NCBI GenBank assembly: GCA_964415295.1 | Contig: CAYPYN010000010.1 | Coordinates: 47,215 to 111,214 of the forward strand | DNA: 64,000 bases | Reading direction: 5' to 3' | Origin: SB21 sp964415295 | GTDB lineage: Bacteria > CLD3 > SB21 | Shown here: piece by piece, positions 54,876 through 62,826 of the stretch | Position numbering within the stretch: the stretch's first letter is position 1 | Layout of the letters: each line of letters opens with the position of its first letter | Program-made: the position numbers and the translations under genes | The notes under the pieces: generated by a model | Told to the model about the DNA's origin: nothing | Database searches by the model: none | The model's input: the letters and a program-made list of their open reading frames with translations, nothing else

Positions 54876-55961
54876 ATGAAATTTCTAAACAGCTCCCATT
54901 CGGAGTTCTTCTCCGTACTACGCAAACGGGTGGACGATTACTTTGCTACCCGCCAAAAAAGCAAATACGCCAATAAGGCAATGGTCATTAAGACCGTATG
55001 TATGCTGGGACTCCTGTATGTGCCTTATGCTCTGATCGTAGCGGAGACCATCCCGGTTTGGCTGATGCTTCTCTTTACAGTGATCATGGGACTCGGCACG
55101 GCCGGGATCGGCATGAGTATCATGCATGATGCCAATCACGGCGCCTATTCACAACATCCGTGGATCAATAAGGTCTTTGGCTATACGATCAACGTCGTCG
55201 GCGGAAATGCGTATACGTGGAAGCTGCAACATAATATCCTTCATCATACATACACCAATATTCCGAACATGGACGAGGATCTTCACGGCAATCCATTCCT
55301 TCGGTTTTCCGAACACGCGCCGCTGCTTAAGACGCAGCGTTTTCAATACACCTATGCTTTCTTATTCTATGCTCTTCTGACGGTCAACTGGTTCGTGGCC
55401 AAAGATTTTATTCAGCTTATATCATACCACCGCCGAAAAATCCATACGGACAAAAAGACCAGCCTGACCAAAGAGTTTTCGATACTTCTGATAACAAAAA
55501 TTGTATATTTCGGTTACATGCTGATGATCCCGCTCGTGGTCATGGATCTCGCATGGTGGCAGATCCTTATCGGATTCATGATCATGCAATTTACGACCGG
55601 ATTCGTTCTCTCTCTGATATTCCAATTGGCGCATGTTGTCGAGGGCACGCACCAGCCGGCGCCAAATACGGAGGGAAATATAGAAAATTCATGGGCCGTT
55701 CACCAGATGTACACGACGGCGAATTTCGCACCGCGCAACAAGGTTCTCTCCTGGTATATCGGCGGTCTTAATTATCAGATCGAGCATCATTTGTTCCACG
55801 GCATATGCCACGTCCACTATCCGGAACTCTCAAAGATCGTAAAACAGACGGCCGAAGAATTCAATATTCCTTATATACAGAATCCGACCTTCTTCGGCGC
55901 TGTGGCTTCTCATTTACGGACATTGAAAAAACTTGGTAAAGGCGAAGCTTTGGCCGTCTGA
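54876..55961 (+). CDS. Fatty acid desaturase (acyl-CoA/lipid desaturase)
   Basis: Di-iron membrane desaturase of 361 residues. Three His boxes are intact: HDANH (84-88), HNILHH (119-124) and QIEHH near the C-terminus, followed by GICHVHYP. Four hydrophobic segments surround them. The QxxHH third box places it with linoleoyl-CoA/delta-6-type or sphingolipid-related front-end desaturases as well as bacterial acyl-lipid enzymes, but no cytochrome b5 domain is fused. It lies in a run with lipid- and peptide-related genes. A terminator follows. Confidence 0.92.
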   Translation: MKFLNSSHSEFFSVLRKRVDDYFATRQKSKYANKAMVIKTVCMLGLLYVPYALIVAETIPVWLMLLFTVIMGLGTAGIGMSIMHDANHGAYSQHPWINKVFGYTINVVGGNAYTWKLQHNILHHTYTNIPNMDEDLHGNPFLRFSEHAPLLKTQRFQYTYAFLFYALLTVNWFVAKDFIQLISYHRRKIHTDKKTSLTKEFSILLITKIVYFGYMLMIPLVVMDLAWWQILIGFMIMQFTTGFVLSLIFQLAHVVEGTHQPAPNTEGNIENSWAVHQMYTTANFAPRNKVLSWYIGGLNYQIEHHLFHGICHVHYPELSKIVKQTAEEFNIPYIQNPTFFGAVASHLRTLKKLGKGEALAV

Positions 55962-55989
55962 CGAATTACTAAACCTTCACGTCATCATA

Positions 55990-56018
55990 AAAGTCACACT
56001 TTGTGTGTGGCTTTTTTT
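55990..56018 (+). terminator. Intrinsic terminator after the desaturase
   Basis: Stem AAAGTCACAC / GTGTGGCTTT (one G-T pair) with a five-base loop and seven T. It ends about ten bases before the transporter start, so the transporter needs read-through or its own promoter. Confidence 0.8.
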
Positions 56019-56028
56019 GTGAGATATA

Positions 56029-57330
56029 ATGAAACAGTCCTGGAAATTTCCGCTTACCTTCTGGACCGCCAATACGGTCGAACTCTTTGAACGTGCGGCC
56101 TACTACGGCGTTTTCATTGCCATGACCCTCTACCTGTCCGATATTGTCGGCTTTGACGATATCGACGCGGCGTGGATCAGCGGTTTTTTCTCGGCCGGAA
56201 CTTTCTTCCTTCCGCCGTTCACCGGCGCCGTGGCCGACAAAATCGGATTTCGAAAATCGATTCTGCTGGCCTTTGCACTTCTCTCGGTTGGCTACTTCTC
56301 CTTAGGTGCGTTACCCTACAAGACCACGGTCATTCCGGCCATCATTATCCTGATGATCGGCGCTTCGTTCATTAAGGCTATCATTACAGGCACCGTTGCA
56401 CAAACTACCGACACAAATACCCGTGCCCGCGCCTATTCCATATTCTATGCCATGGTCAATATCGGTTCATTCTCCGGCAAAACCATTGCCTATCCGTTGC
56501 GGATCAACCTGGGTCTGGAATCGATCAATTATTTTTCATCCCTCCTTTGTTTTGTCGCACTTATCGTTGTGCTCTTTTTTTATAAGAATGTCAAGACGGA
56601 AGAATCAACCAAGTCACTGTCAGAGGTCTGGCAGTCATTTGTTCGCGTAGTTACTAACACGCGGCTCGTTGTGCTTATCTTCATTATAACGGGTTTCTGG
56701 ATCATCCAGCAACAGATGTATGCTACCATGCCGAAGTATGTGCTCCGCACGGTCGGGAGCCATGCGTCGCCCGAATGGATATCCAACGTCAATCCTTTCG
56801 TTGTCATGACATCGGTCCTCATCATCACGCACTTGATGAAAAACATCAAGGCGATCGTTTCCATGAACATCGGAATGCTGCTGATGCCGCTCTCGGCGCT
56901 CCTGATGGCCTCCAGCCCCATCCTGGCATCGGCCTATGGAAACTCGATCACGATCATCGGAAATGTGGCCGCCCATCCGGTCACAATCATGTTGATAGCG
57001 GGTATCGTTTTGCAGGCCTTGGGCGAAAGTTTTATTTCGCCGAGGTATTTCGAATTTTTTTCGCTCCAGGCGCCAAAAGGTGAAGAAGGGTTGTATCTTG
57101 GCTTTGGTCATTTGCACACTTTCCTGGCATCAATCTTAGGATTCGGCTTGTCCGGATATCTGCTGACCATCTATTGCCCGGACCCCACCAAATTGTCCCC
57201 CGATCAACTCCCCGGCGCATATGCCCATGCCCACTATATCTGGTACTATTTCGCCGTGATTGGCGTAATTGCCGCCGCCGCTCTGTTCATTTATGAAAAA
57301 GTTGTTTCCAAACATTCTTCAAAAGCGTAA
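56029..57330 (+). CDS. MFS transporter, POT/PTR-like
   Basis: A 433-residue major facilitator with about 12 helices. The first helix carries ELFERAAYYG, which matches the ExxERFxYYG signature of proton-dependent oligopeptide transporters with one substitution. FTGAVADKIGFRKSI follows helix 2, as in MFS motif A, and QxxxGESFISPRYFEFFS near the end recalls the POT helix 10 Glu region. A di-/tripeptide or related substrate is an inference. A TATAAT overlaps its ATG and is probably chance. Confidence 0.85.
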   Translation: MKQSWKFPLTFWTANTVELFERAAYYGVFIAMTLYLSDIVGFDDIDAAWISGFFSAGTFFLPPFTGAVADKIGFRKSILLAFALLSVGYFSLGALPYKTTVIPAIIILMIGASFIKAIITGTVAQTTDTNTRARAYSIFYAMVNIGSFSGKTIAYPLRINLGLESINYFSSLLCFVALIVVLFFYKNVKTEESTKSLSEVWQSFVRVVTNTRLVVLIFIITGFWIIQQQMYATMPKYVLRTVGSHASPEWISNVNPFVVMTSVLIITHLMKNIKAIVSMNIGMLLMPLSALLMASSPILASAYGNSITIIGNVAAHPVTIMLIAGIVLQALGESFISPRYFEFFSLQAPKGEEGLYLGFGHLHTFLASILGFGLSGYLLTIYCPDPTKLSPDQLPGAYAHAHYIWYYFAVIGVIAAAALFIYEKVVSKHSSKA

Positions 57331-57359
57331 ATTATCCTAAAATCTTTAGGAGTTACCGT

Positions 57360-58901
57360 ATGAAGATCCGCATATTGCTGCTTCTACTGCTTGCGCTCAT
57401 TATTCCCCCGCTGTACGCGCAAAAGAAAACACCCGACCTTAGAACTTTGGATGCTTACATCGCCAAGGCCATCAAAGAATGGAACGTTCCCGGCCTGGCT
57501 ATTGCTGTTGTGAAAGACGACAGCGTGGTCTTTGCCAAAGGCTATGGCGTCAAAACCGTTGGAAAGAACGATCCGGTCGATACGCACACATTGTTCGCCG
57601 TCGCATCACTTTCTAAAGCTTTCACAAGCGCATCGCTGGGCATGCTGGTGGAAGAAGGAAAACTGAAGTGGGACGATAAAGTCACGGATCACGTTCCCTA
57701 TTTTCAACTCTATGACCCGTATGCCACGCGCGAAATGACTATCCGTGATCTGCTTTGCCACCGGAGCGGATTGGTCACCTTTGGCGGTGACCTGATTTGG
57801 TACGGGACCCACTATTCCCGGAAAGAAGTGATCGAACGGATACGCTATCTTAAGCCGAAGCATGGTTTCAGATCGGCGTACGGATACCAGAACATCATGT
57901 TCATAACGGCAGGTGAAGCGCTATATAAGATTTCAGGTAAGACTTGGGACGAATTCGTCAAGGAAAGGATTTTCAAACCGCTCGGCATGAATGAGACCAA
58001 CACCAGCGTCAACACGCCGGCCGGTAATGTCGCTACACCGCATACTCAGCATAACGGTCAATTGATGACCATTCCTTATCGCGTGGTGGACAACTGCGGT
58101 TCCGCCGCGGCGATAAACTCCAGCGTCTACGATCTGTCCAAATGGATCAAGATGTGGCTGAGTCGCGATACGAGCAGAACACTGCTCCAGTGGTCAACAA
58201 AACACGAGATCTGGACGCCCCACACGATCATTCCCGTTTCAGAAGGCTCTCTGAAATTCAATCCGACCAAACATTTCTCTGCCGCGGCACTCGGCTGGTT
58301 CACATTCGACTATCAGGGGAAGAAAATAATCGACCACAGCGGCGGTATGGATGGCATGATTTCCAGAATCTGCCTGGTACCGGAAGAGAATCTCGGATTT
58401 GTCATCTTGACCAACAGCATCTCCAGCCTATCATCGGCTCTCCAATACAAAGTGCTGGATGCTTACCTCAGCAGCAAGGATCGTGATTGGTCCGGGGAAA
58501 CACTGAAGAGAATAAAGGATTTTGAAGCCAGAGAAAAAGAAGAACACATAAAGAAAGAAGAAGCGCGGGTAAAAAATACCAAGCCTTCAGTGCAGCTTGA
58601 ATCCTACGTTGGTACTTACGGCAGTGCCATGTACGGAAATGTCACTGTCGAATTGGAAAACGGCAACCTATTGGTGCGGTTCCTCCCAACGGCTTCGTTT
58701 GTCGGCGACCTTCGGCATTGGCATTACGATACCTTTGAAATCGAATTACGCGACCCTAATTTGCCGAAGGGATTGGTCAATTTCGTATTAAATTCGAACG
58801 GCAGAGTCGCTGAAATGAAGGTGGATATTCCCAACCCGGATTTTGATTTCACCGAACTCGAACTCAAACGATTGGATGAGAATCCGCAAAATCAAAAATA
58901 G
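57360..58901 (+). CDS. Serine hydrolase of the beta-lactamase/DD-peptidase fold (S12) with C-terminal DUF3471-like domain
   Basis: An exported S12-type serine hydrolase of 513 residues. Signal peptide: residues 1-20 ending PPLYAQ. The catalytic SxxK is Ser83-Leu-Ser-Lys86 in FAVASLSKAF; the YxN motif reads YQN at about 178; HSGG at the KTG position is in the IDHSGGMDG stretch. A charged linker (about 380-405) leads to a DUF3471-like C-terminal domain. Substrate is unknown: esterase, amidase or D-peptidase are the usual roles; a true beta-lactamase is less likely. AGGAG lies seven bases before the ATG. It begins 29 bases after the transporter. Confidence 0.9.
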   Translation: MKIRILLLLLLALIIPPLYAQKKTPDLRTLDAYIAKAIKEWNVPGLAIAVVKDDSVVFAKGYGVKTVGKNDPVDTHTLFAVASLSKAFTSASLGMLVEEGKLKWDDKVTDHVPYFQLYDPYATREMTIRDLLCHRSGLVTFGGDLIWYGTHYSRKEVIERIRYLKPKHGFRSAYGYQNIMFITAGEALYKISGKTWDEFVKERIFKPLGMNETNTSVNTPAGNVATPHTQHNGQLMTIPYRVVDNCGSAAAINSSVYDLSKWIKMWLSRDTSRTLLQWSTKHEIWTPHTIIPVSEGSLKFNPTKHFSAAALGWFTFDYQGKKIIDHSGGMDGMISRICLVPEENLGFVILTNSISSLSSALQYKVLDAYLSSKDRDWSGETLKRIKDFEAREKEEHIKKEEARVKNTKPSVQLESYVGTYGSAMYGNVTVELENGNLLVRFLPTASFVGDLRHWHYDTFEIELRDPNLPKGLVNFVLNSNGRVAEMKVDIPNPDFDFTELELKRLDENPQNQK

Positions 58902-58981
58902 CTTTACAAACGGGAAAATTCTTCTAAATTCGGCGTTAAGGATATAAAACAGACATTCATTTAACGATTAGGTTATCGAAA

Positions 58982-59638
58982 ATGCCTGCCAGATTTGTTT
59001 CCAATAAAGACGAAACCATACCGCTCTTCAAAAACCCTGTGTTGGAATATTTCTCTCACATACACCCGTTAACGCCGGTGCTGACGTTCACACCGGTCAT
59101 TGCATTTACCTTTTACCTTGGCCTGCAGCAAATCTCATGGATCGGCATGATGGTCTTTTTTTTGCTGGGAATTTTTGGATGGACATTTACTGAATACACC
59201 ATTCACCGTTGGGCATTTCATTACCAGCCTAAAAGCGCGCTCGGACAAAAGGTGCACTTTTTGGTTCATGGCATCCATCACGATTATCCGAGGGACAGTT
59301 CACGGCTTGTCATGCCGCTTCCGGTCAGCATTCCATTGGCCATTATCTTCTATCTTTTGTTCAAAACGCTGTTCGACATTTATACAAATGCCTTATTCTC
59401 CGGATTCATCCTTGGGTACGTGGTCTACGATTCCATCCACTATGCCACACATCATTTCCCGATGAGACGAGGTGCGGCTAAATGGTTGAAGGATTACCAT
59501 ATTCGCCACCATTTCGAGGATGACGCGACGGCTTACGGCGTGAGTAATCCTTTGTGGGATTATGTATTCAGAACGGTTCCGGGTTATATCAAGGAAAGAA
59601 AAGCGAAGAATATCATCGCAGAGCCTGAAAAGCAGTGA
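58982..59638 (+). CDS. Fatty acid hydroxylase/sterol desaturase superfamily protein
   Basis: A 218-residue membrane protein of the di-iron fatty-acid hydroxylase superfamily, here most like fatty acid 2-hydroxylases. It has about four hydrophobic segments and the full set of His motifs: EYTIHRWAFH, HGIHHDYPRD, IHYATHHFP and YHIRHHFEDD. In FCB bacteria such proteins hydroxylate N-acyl chains of ornithine- or sphingolipid-like lipids. The desaturase 3 kb upstream is another lipid-modifying enzyme; co-function is an inference. A bidirectional terminator follows. Confidence 0.87.
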   Translation: MPARFVSNKDETIPLFKNPVLEYFSHIHPLTPVLTFTPVIAFTFYLGLQQISWIGMMVFFLLGIFGWTFTEYTIHRWAFHYQPKSALGQKVHFLVHGIHHDYPRDSSRLVMPLPVSIPLAIIFYLLFKTLFDIYTNALFSGFILGYVVYDSIHYATHHFPMRRGAAKWLKDYHIRHHFEDDATAYGVSNPLWDYVFRTVPGYIKERKAKNIIAEPEKQ

Positions 59639-59653
59639 TAGCAATAAAATTTG

Positions 59654-59685
59654 AAAACCGATAGCTATTCGTTATCGGTTTTTTT
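59654..59685. terminator. Bidirectional intrinsic terminator between the hydroxylase and SDR genes
   Basis: Stem AAAACCGATA (59654-59663) / TATCGGTTTT (59673-59682), nine-base loop. T-tracts stand on both strands, and the SDR stop codon lies in the right arm, so one hairpin serves both convergent genes. Confidence 0.85.
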
Positions 59686-60379
59686 GTTTCTTTTCGAGCA
59701 TATGTTTCTGCGGTCTTATGGTGATCTCCGAAAGTATGGTCCCGTCGCGCCTCGTTAGCACCCATTCGATTGCATCGGCCACGCACCCCGGCTCGATGTG
59801 GCTTTCCGGATCTTCATGCTCCTTAAAATTAAGATGGTCGTAGAAACCGGTCTTGACGATGTCCGGATTGATCGTTATGACTTTGACGCCGCTTTTCCGC
59901 ACTTCTTCAAACAACGAACTCCCAAAGTGTCTCAGTCCGGCTTTGGTCGCCGCATACGCCGCACCAAAAATACTCGGTTTCAGAGCTGTGATCGACGAAA
60001 TATTAATGATGTAACCTTTGGTCCTCTTCAACTCCCGTAGAACCAGCCGTGTAAGAAGGAGCGGCGCCAAGAGATTCGTTTTGACCATTTCCTCGATCTG
60101 CTCCGGCTTGATCTCCTCGTGAGGAGCAAAATACCCGATCCCGGCGTTGTTCAAAAGAAGGTCAATCGATCCCTCCTTTTCCACAATTTCCAAAACCGTG
60201 TTTTTTAGACCTTGGCAATCCGACACGTCGCATATAACTCGTTCAAACAGTTCATGACGCCATCGGGTTTTGTCAAAGTTTCTTGCCAGTCCATAAACCC
60301 GATAGTTGAGAGACACAAGCTTTTTTGCCGCTTCCAGACCGATACCCGAGGAGGCTCCGGTGACGATGGCCGTTTTCAT
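59672..60379 (-). CDS. Short-chain dehydrogenase/reductase
   Basis: A classical SDR of 235 residues (ATG at 60379; the frame is open to 60403). Cofactor motif TGASSGIG, NNAG at about 85, catalytic INISSITAL Ser, and YAATKAG (YxxxK) are intact. The N-terminus matches the family only from MKTAIVTGAS on, and AAAGGA lies some 12 bases before that ATG, so I prefer it. Neither NAD/NADP preference nor substrate can be fixed. Its neighbours are convergent or divergent, so it stands alone. Confidence 0.9.
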   Translation of the reverse strand: MKTAIVTGASSGIGLEAAKKLVSLNYRVYGLARNFDKTRWRHELFERVICDVSDCQGLKNTVLEIVEKEGSIDLLLNNAGIGYFAPHEEIKPEQIEEMVKTNLLAPLLLTRLVLRELKRTKGYIINISSITALKPSIFGAAYAATKAGLRHFGSSLFEEVRKSGVKVITINPDIVKTGFYDHLNFKEHEDPESHIEPGCVADAIEWVLTRRDGTILSEITIRPQKHMLEKKQKNR

Positions 60380-60529
60380 AGATATTACGTTTCCTTTGAT
60401 CATTAAAAACTGATCATACTATTCTTTTATTCGATATACGCCGCCGCAAAAAGTACGATAGTTGAGGCGGTAAAGAAATAAATATTACCTTTCAATCGAT
60501 TACCGGCCTTAATCCACGAGGTCCTCCGT

Positions 60530-61546
60530 TTATAAAAACACCTTTTCGCCAGGTATGAATGGCCGCAACTGCATTAACATCCATTCTTTCATTTCATCAC
60601 GTTCGCTCATGGGATAGGTTGCCGTGTTCTCCTGACGATCGTACGGATAATACAATATCGACGAATCCGTGCGTTGCTTACGAATTCTCTGAAGGTATTC
60701 AGCATTCATTCGGAATACACCTACGCTGATGTCATGCAAATCCTCCCCGGGCAAAGCTTTCATGACGGTATCGACGCATTCCGCGTAGTCCTCCTTCCAC
60801 CGATCCGTCCGAATCACCGGATCGAAGCATAGACGAACTTTCCATCCATCCTGCAGAGCAGAACGGATTGCAGACAACCGGCTGGCAAGAGAAGGCGTTC
60901 CTTTTTCATAAGTATCAATAACGGACTGCGGCGACACGGTCCATGCCAGTATCACATTCGGAGGAGGCGGCCAATGGGATATCGCGCTATAGTTCACGCT
61001 TTTAGTCCGGATCTCGATGGTAAGATTGGGTTCTTCCGAAGCTAATTTGATCCACCGGGAGCAATAAGGCACGATATTTTCAAAGGCCAGCAGATCCGTA
61101 TCGTAAGAAATACACAAATACATGGGATGCACCGCGAGCTGCTTCTTCGCAGCATCAATGAAGTCCTCATTATTAACGAAAACCACGATATTACCCGACG
61201 GATACATGCCCTGAAGATAACAGTAATCGCAGTTGTAAAGGCAGTTGAGCATCAGCGAATTATAGTAAACATGCGGGTGGTTGAAATCCTGCACCTGATC
61301 GGAACCTTCGTACAAAAAGCGGTCTTTCTTTACGGCCAGAATCAGCTTCATCGACTGTTTTTGAATCTGAAACCTTTGATGAGGCCGGTTGAAAATGTCT
61401 TTGTAATCGCGGATCATTATCCTGACAGCATAAGGAAATTTGGAAAGGATCGCTTCCGTATCTGAATAATTCAGAGCCTGTCGCTCGACGTAGATATGCG
61501 AGAAATGTTTATTGATGAAGGGACTTACGGATCCGTTCAAGCGCAT
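60530..61546 (-). CDS. SPL-family radical SAM protein (spore photoproduct lyase-like)
   Basis: A radical SAM enzyme related to SplB, which repairs spore photoproduct. The cluster motif is CLYNCDYC with Cys102, Cys106 and Cys109 (CxxxCxxC). N-terminal HIYVERQAL and the later TKSVNY and NVILAWTVSPQSV fit the SPL family. The start is uncertain: ATG at 61546 is chosen, GTG at 61558 also exists, and either overlaps the upstream nucleosidase-like gene by 38-50 bases. This is not evidence of sporulation; SplB-like proteins occur in many non-sporulating bacteria, with unknown roles. It is paired with a nucleosidase that could remove 5'-deoxyadenosine. Confidence 0.85.
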   Translation of the reverse strand: MRLNGSVSPFINKHFSHIYVERQALNYSDTEAILSKFPYAVRIMIRDYKDIFNRPHQRFQIQKQSMKLILAVKKDRFLYEGSDQVQDFNHPHVYYNSLMLNCLYNCDYCYLQGMYPSGNIVVFVNNEDFIDAAKKQLAVHPMYLCISYDTDLLAFENIVPYCSRWIKLASEEPNLTIEIRTKSVNYSAISHWPPPPNVILAWTVSPQSVIDTYEKGTPSLASRLSAIRSALQDGWKVRLCFDPVIRTDRWKEDYAECVDTVMKALPGEDLHDISVGVFRMNAEYLQRIRKQRTDSSILYYPYDRQENTATYPMSERDEMKEWMLMQLRPFIPGEKVFL

Positions 61547-62339
61547 CCTTGTTCTCACTCTTCGTTTTGTATTTTACTTGTAGGAACGGTTCTAATCTGA
61601 CGCCCAATTCCAGGCCGCGTATCTTCGCCGAACGGCACCACGACCATAACAGATCGGATTGAGCACTGGTCAACTTGAGATTGGCCACGATCATTACGAT
61701 CCGCTCCTGATCTTCCGGACGGATCAGCTCAGGCTCCGGCCGATGGAATTCCGTCAGACGCTGGAAGAAGCGATTAATCGTCGGCATGTTCCTGTGAATC
61801 AAGCCGCTGACAAATTCTTTGGACAGATGAGACCATTCCAAATAATCGGACACGACCTTCAAGCAATAGACCGCGTGCGTTTCGACAAACAGGGACGAAG
61901 CCTGGTAGAAACCGGATGCCTCCATATCGACCAGATCACCCGTGATCGAAATCTTTTCATTCTGTCCTACGGGCTTATCAAACGTCTCAACCTCAGCCCC
62001 GGGCATATCATGAGACAGAACGGCTTCCGGAAAATACTCTCGGCCGGTAGCGTGATCTGTGATCTTATGAACGTAGGAGAGTTCGCCTATCGGTCTGTTC
62101 TTAGTGACAGAACCGCCGATACCGATATTGATGACAGCCCCATGGCCGGAGGTCATATTTCTCGTGAGCAGGTAGGACGTCGCAATCGCGCTGCGAAGCT
62201 TGCCGATTCCGCTGACGATAAGCTTGAGTTCATCATTTTCAAACAGATCGAGACGTTTCGAATCGGTACTTTTTTCTAAATCAAAATGTTCGATCAGCGG
62301 TCTCGCCTCGGAATGAAGCGCCGTCACAACGTACAGCAC
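61509..62339 (-). CDS. Nucleoside phosphorylase/nucleosidase superfamily protein (MTA/SAH nucleosidase-like)
   Basis: A 276-residue protein of the PNP/UDP phosphorylase superfamily, closest in look to methylthioadenosine/SAH nucleosidase or futalosine hydrolase. Visible: VVTALHSEARPL, VSGIGKLRSA, NIGIGGSV, and the nucleoside-binding LVDMEASGFYQAS. The C-terminal part of about 85 residues beyond that fold is helical and charged. It starts with GTG directly after the methylmalonyl-CoA epimerase stop; AAGGAG (62346-62351) lies six bases ahead, inside that gene. Its end overlaps the radical SAM gene. The substrate is not settled. Confidence 0.8.
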   Translation of the reverse strand: MLYVVTALHSEARPLIEHFDLEKSTDSKRLDLFENDELKLIVSGIGKLRSAIATSYLLTRNMTSGHGAVINIGIGGSVTKNRPIGELSYVHKITDHATGREYFPEAVLSHDMPGAEVETFDKPVGQNEKISITGDLVDMEASGFYQASSLFVETHAVYCLKVVSDYLEWSHLSKEFVSGLIHRNMPTINRFFQRLTEFHRPEPELIRPEDQERIVMIVANLKLTSAQSDLLWSWCRSAKIRGLELGVRLEPFLQVKYKTKSENKDALERIRKSLHQ

Positions 62340-62753
62340 TCAGTGCTCCTTTTTCTCGCACAGCTCCAGCAAAACGCCTCCGGTAGATTTCGGATGAACA
62401 AAAGCGATCTTGGCGCCATGCGCACCGGGCTTGGCCGTTTCGTCGATAAGTTGAAAACCCTTTTGTTTCAGTTCCGCAAGTTTTGAATCCACATCGGAAA
62501 CGTTGATCGCCACATGGGCAATACCGCCTTTTTGGCCGTTCTTCTCTATAAATTTAGCAATAGGGCTCGAAGGATCGGTCGCGGCAAGCAATTCGATCAT
62601 CGACTCCCCTATTTTGAAAAATGCCGTCTTCACTTTCTGATCTTCCACCACTTCGGTACCGTGAAATTCAAAGCCCATGGATTTGTATAATTCAATACCC
62701 TTCTCCAGATCGGTCACGGCAACGCCGATGTGGTCAATCTTATTCAACTTCAT
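62340..62753 (-). CDS. mce: Methylmalonyl-CoA epimerase
   Basis: Interconverts (R)- and (S)-methylmalonyl-CoA in propionate metabolism. The 137-residue glyoxalase/VOC-fold protein has HIGVAVTDLEKGIELY (metal His), MIELLAATDPSSPI, GGIAHVAINVSDVD (second His), HPKSTGGVLLELCE (Glu ligand), as in the family. It is the first of a three-gene overlapping unit with the nucleosidase and the radical SAM gene. Mutase genes are not in view. Confidence 0.95.
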   Translation of the reverse strand: MKLNKIDHIGVAVTDLEKGIELYKSMGFEFHGTEVVEDQKVKTAFFKIGESMIELLAATDPSSPIAKFIEKNGQKGGIAHVAINVSDVDSKLAELKQKGFQLIDETAKPGAHGAKIAFVHPKSTGGVLLELCEKKEH

Positions 62754-62826
62754 TATAACCTCTTTCGTGTGTTCGTTTGTTCGGCCTACCGTGCGCAGTG
62801 GCGCAAACCAATCGGGTTCGCCGATT

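Noticed and set aside
56025..56030. TATAAT overlapping the transporter ATG
   Set aside because: A -10 box overlapping the start codon would place transcription inside the gene; no fitting -35 was seen.
60530..61546. Spore photoproduct lyase as evidence of sporulation
   Set aside because: No sporulation genes in the window, and the family is wide-spread in non-spore formers.
61509..62339. Futalosine hydrolase MqnB
   Set aside because: The nucleosidase motif would allow it, but the protein is longer than usual and no other mqn genes are close; left as nucleosidase-like.
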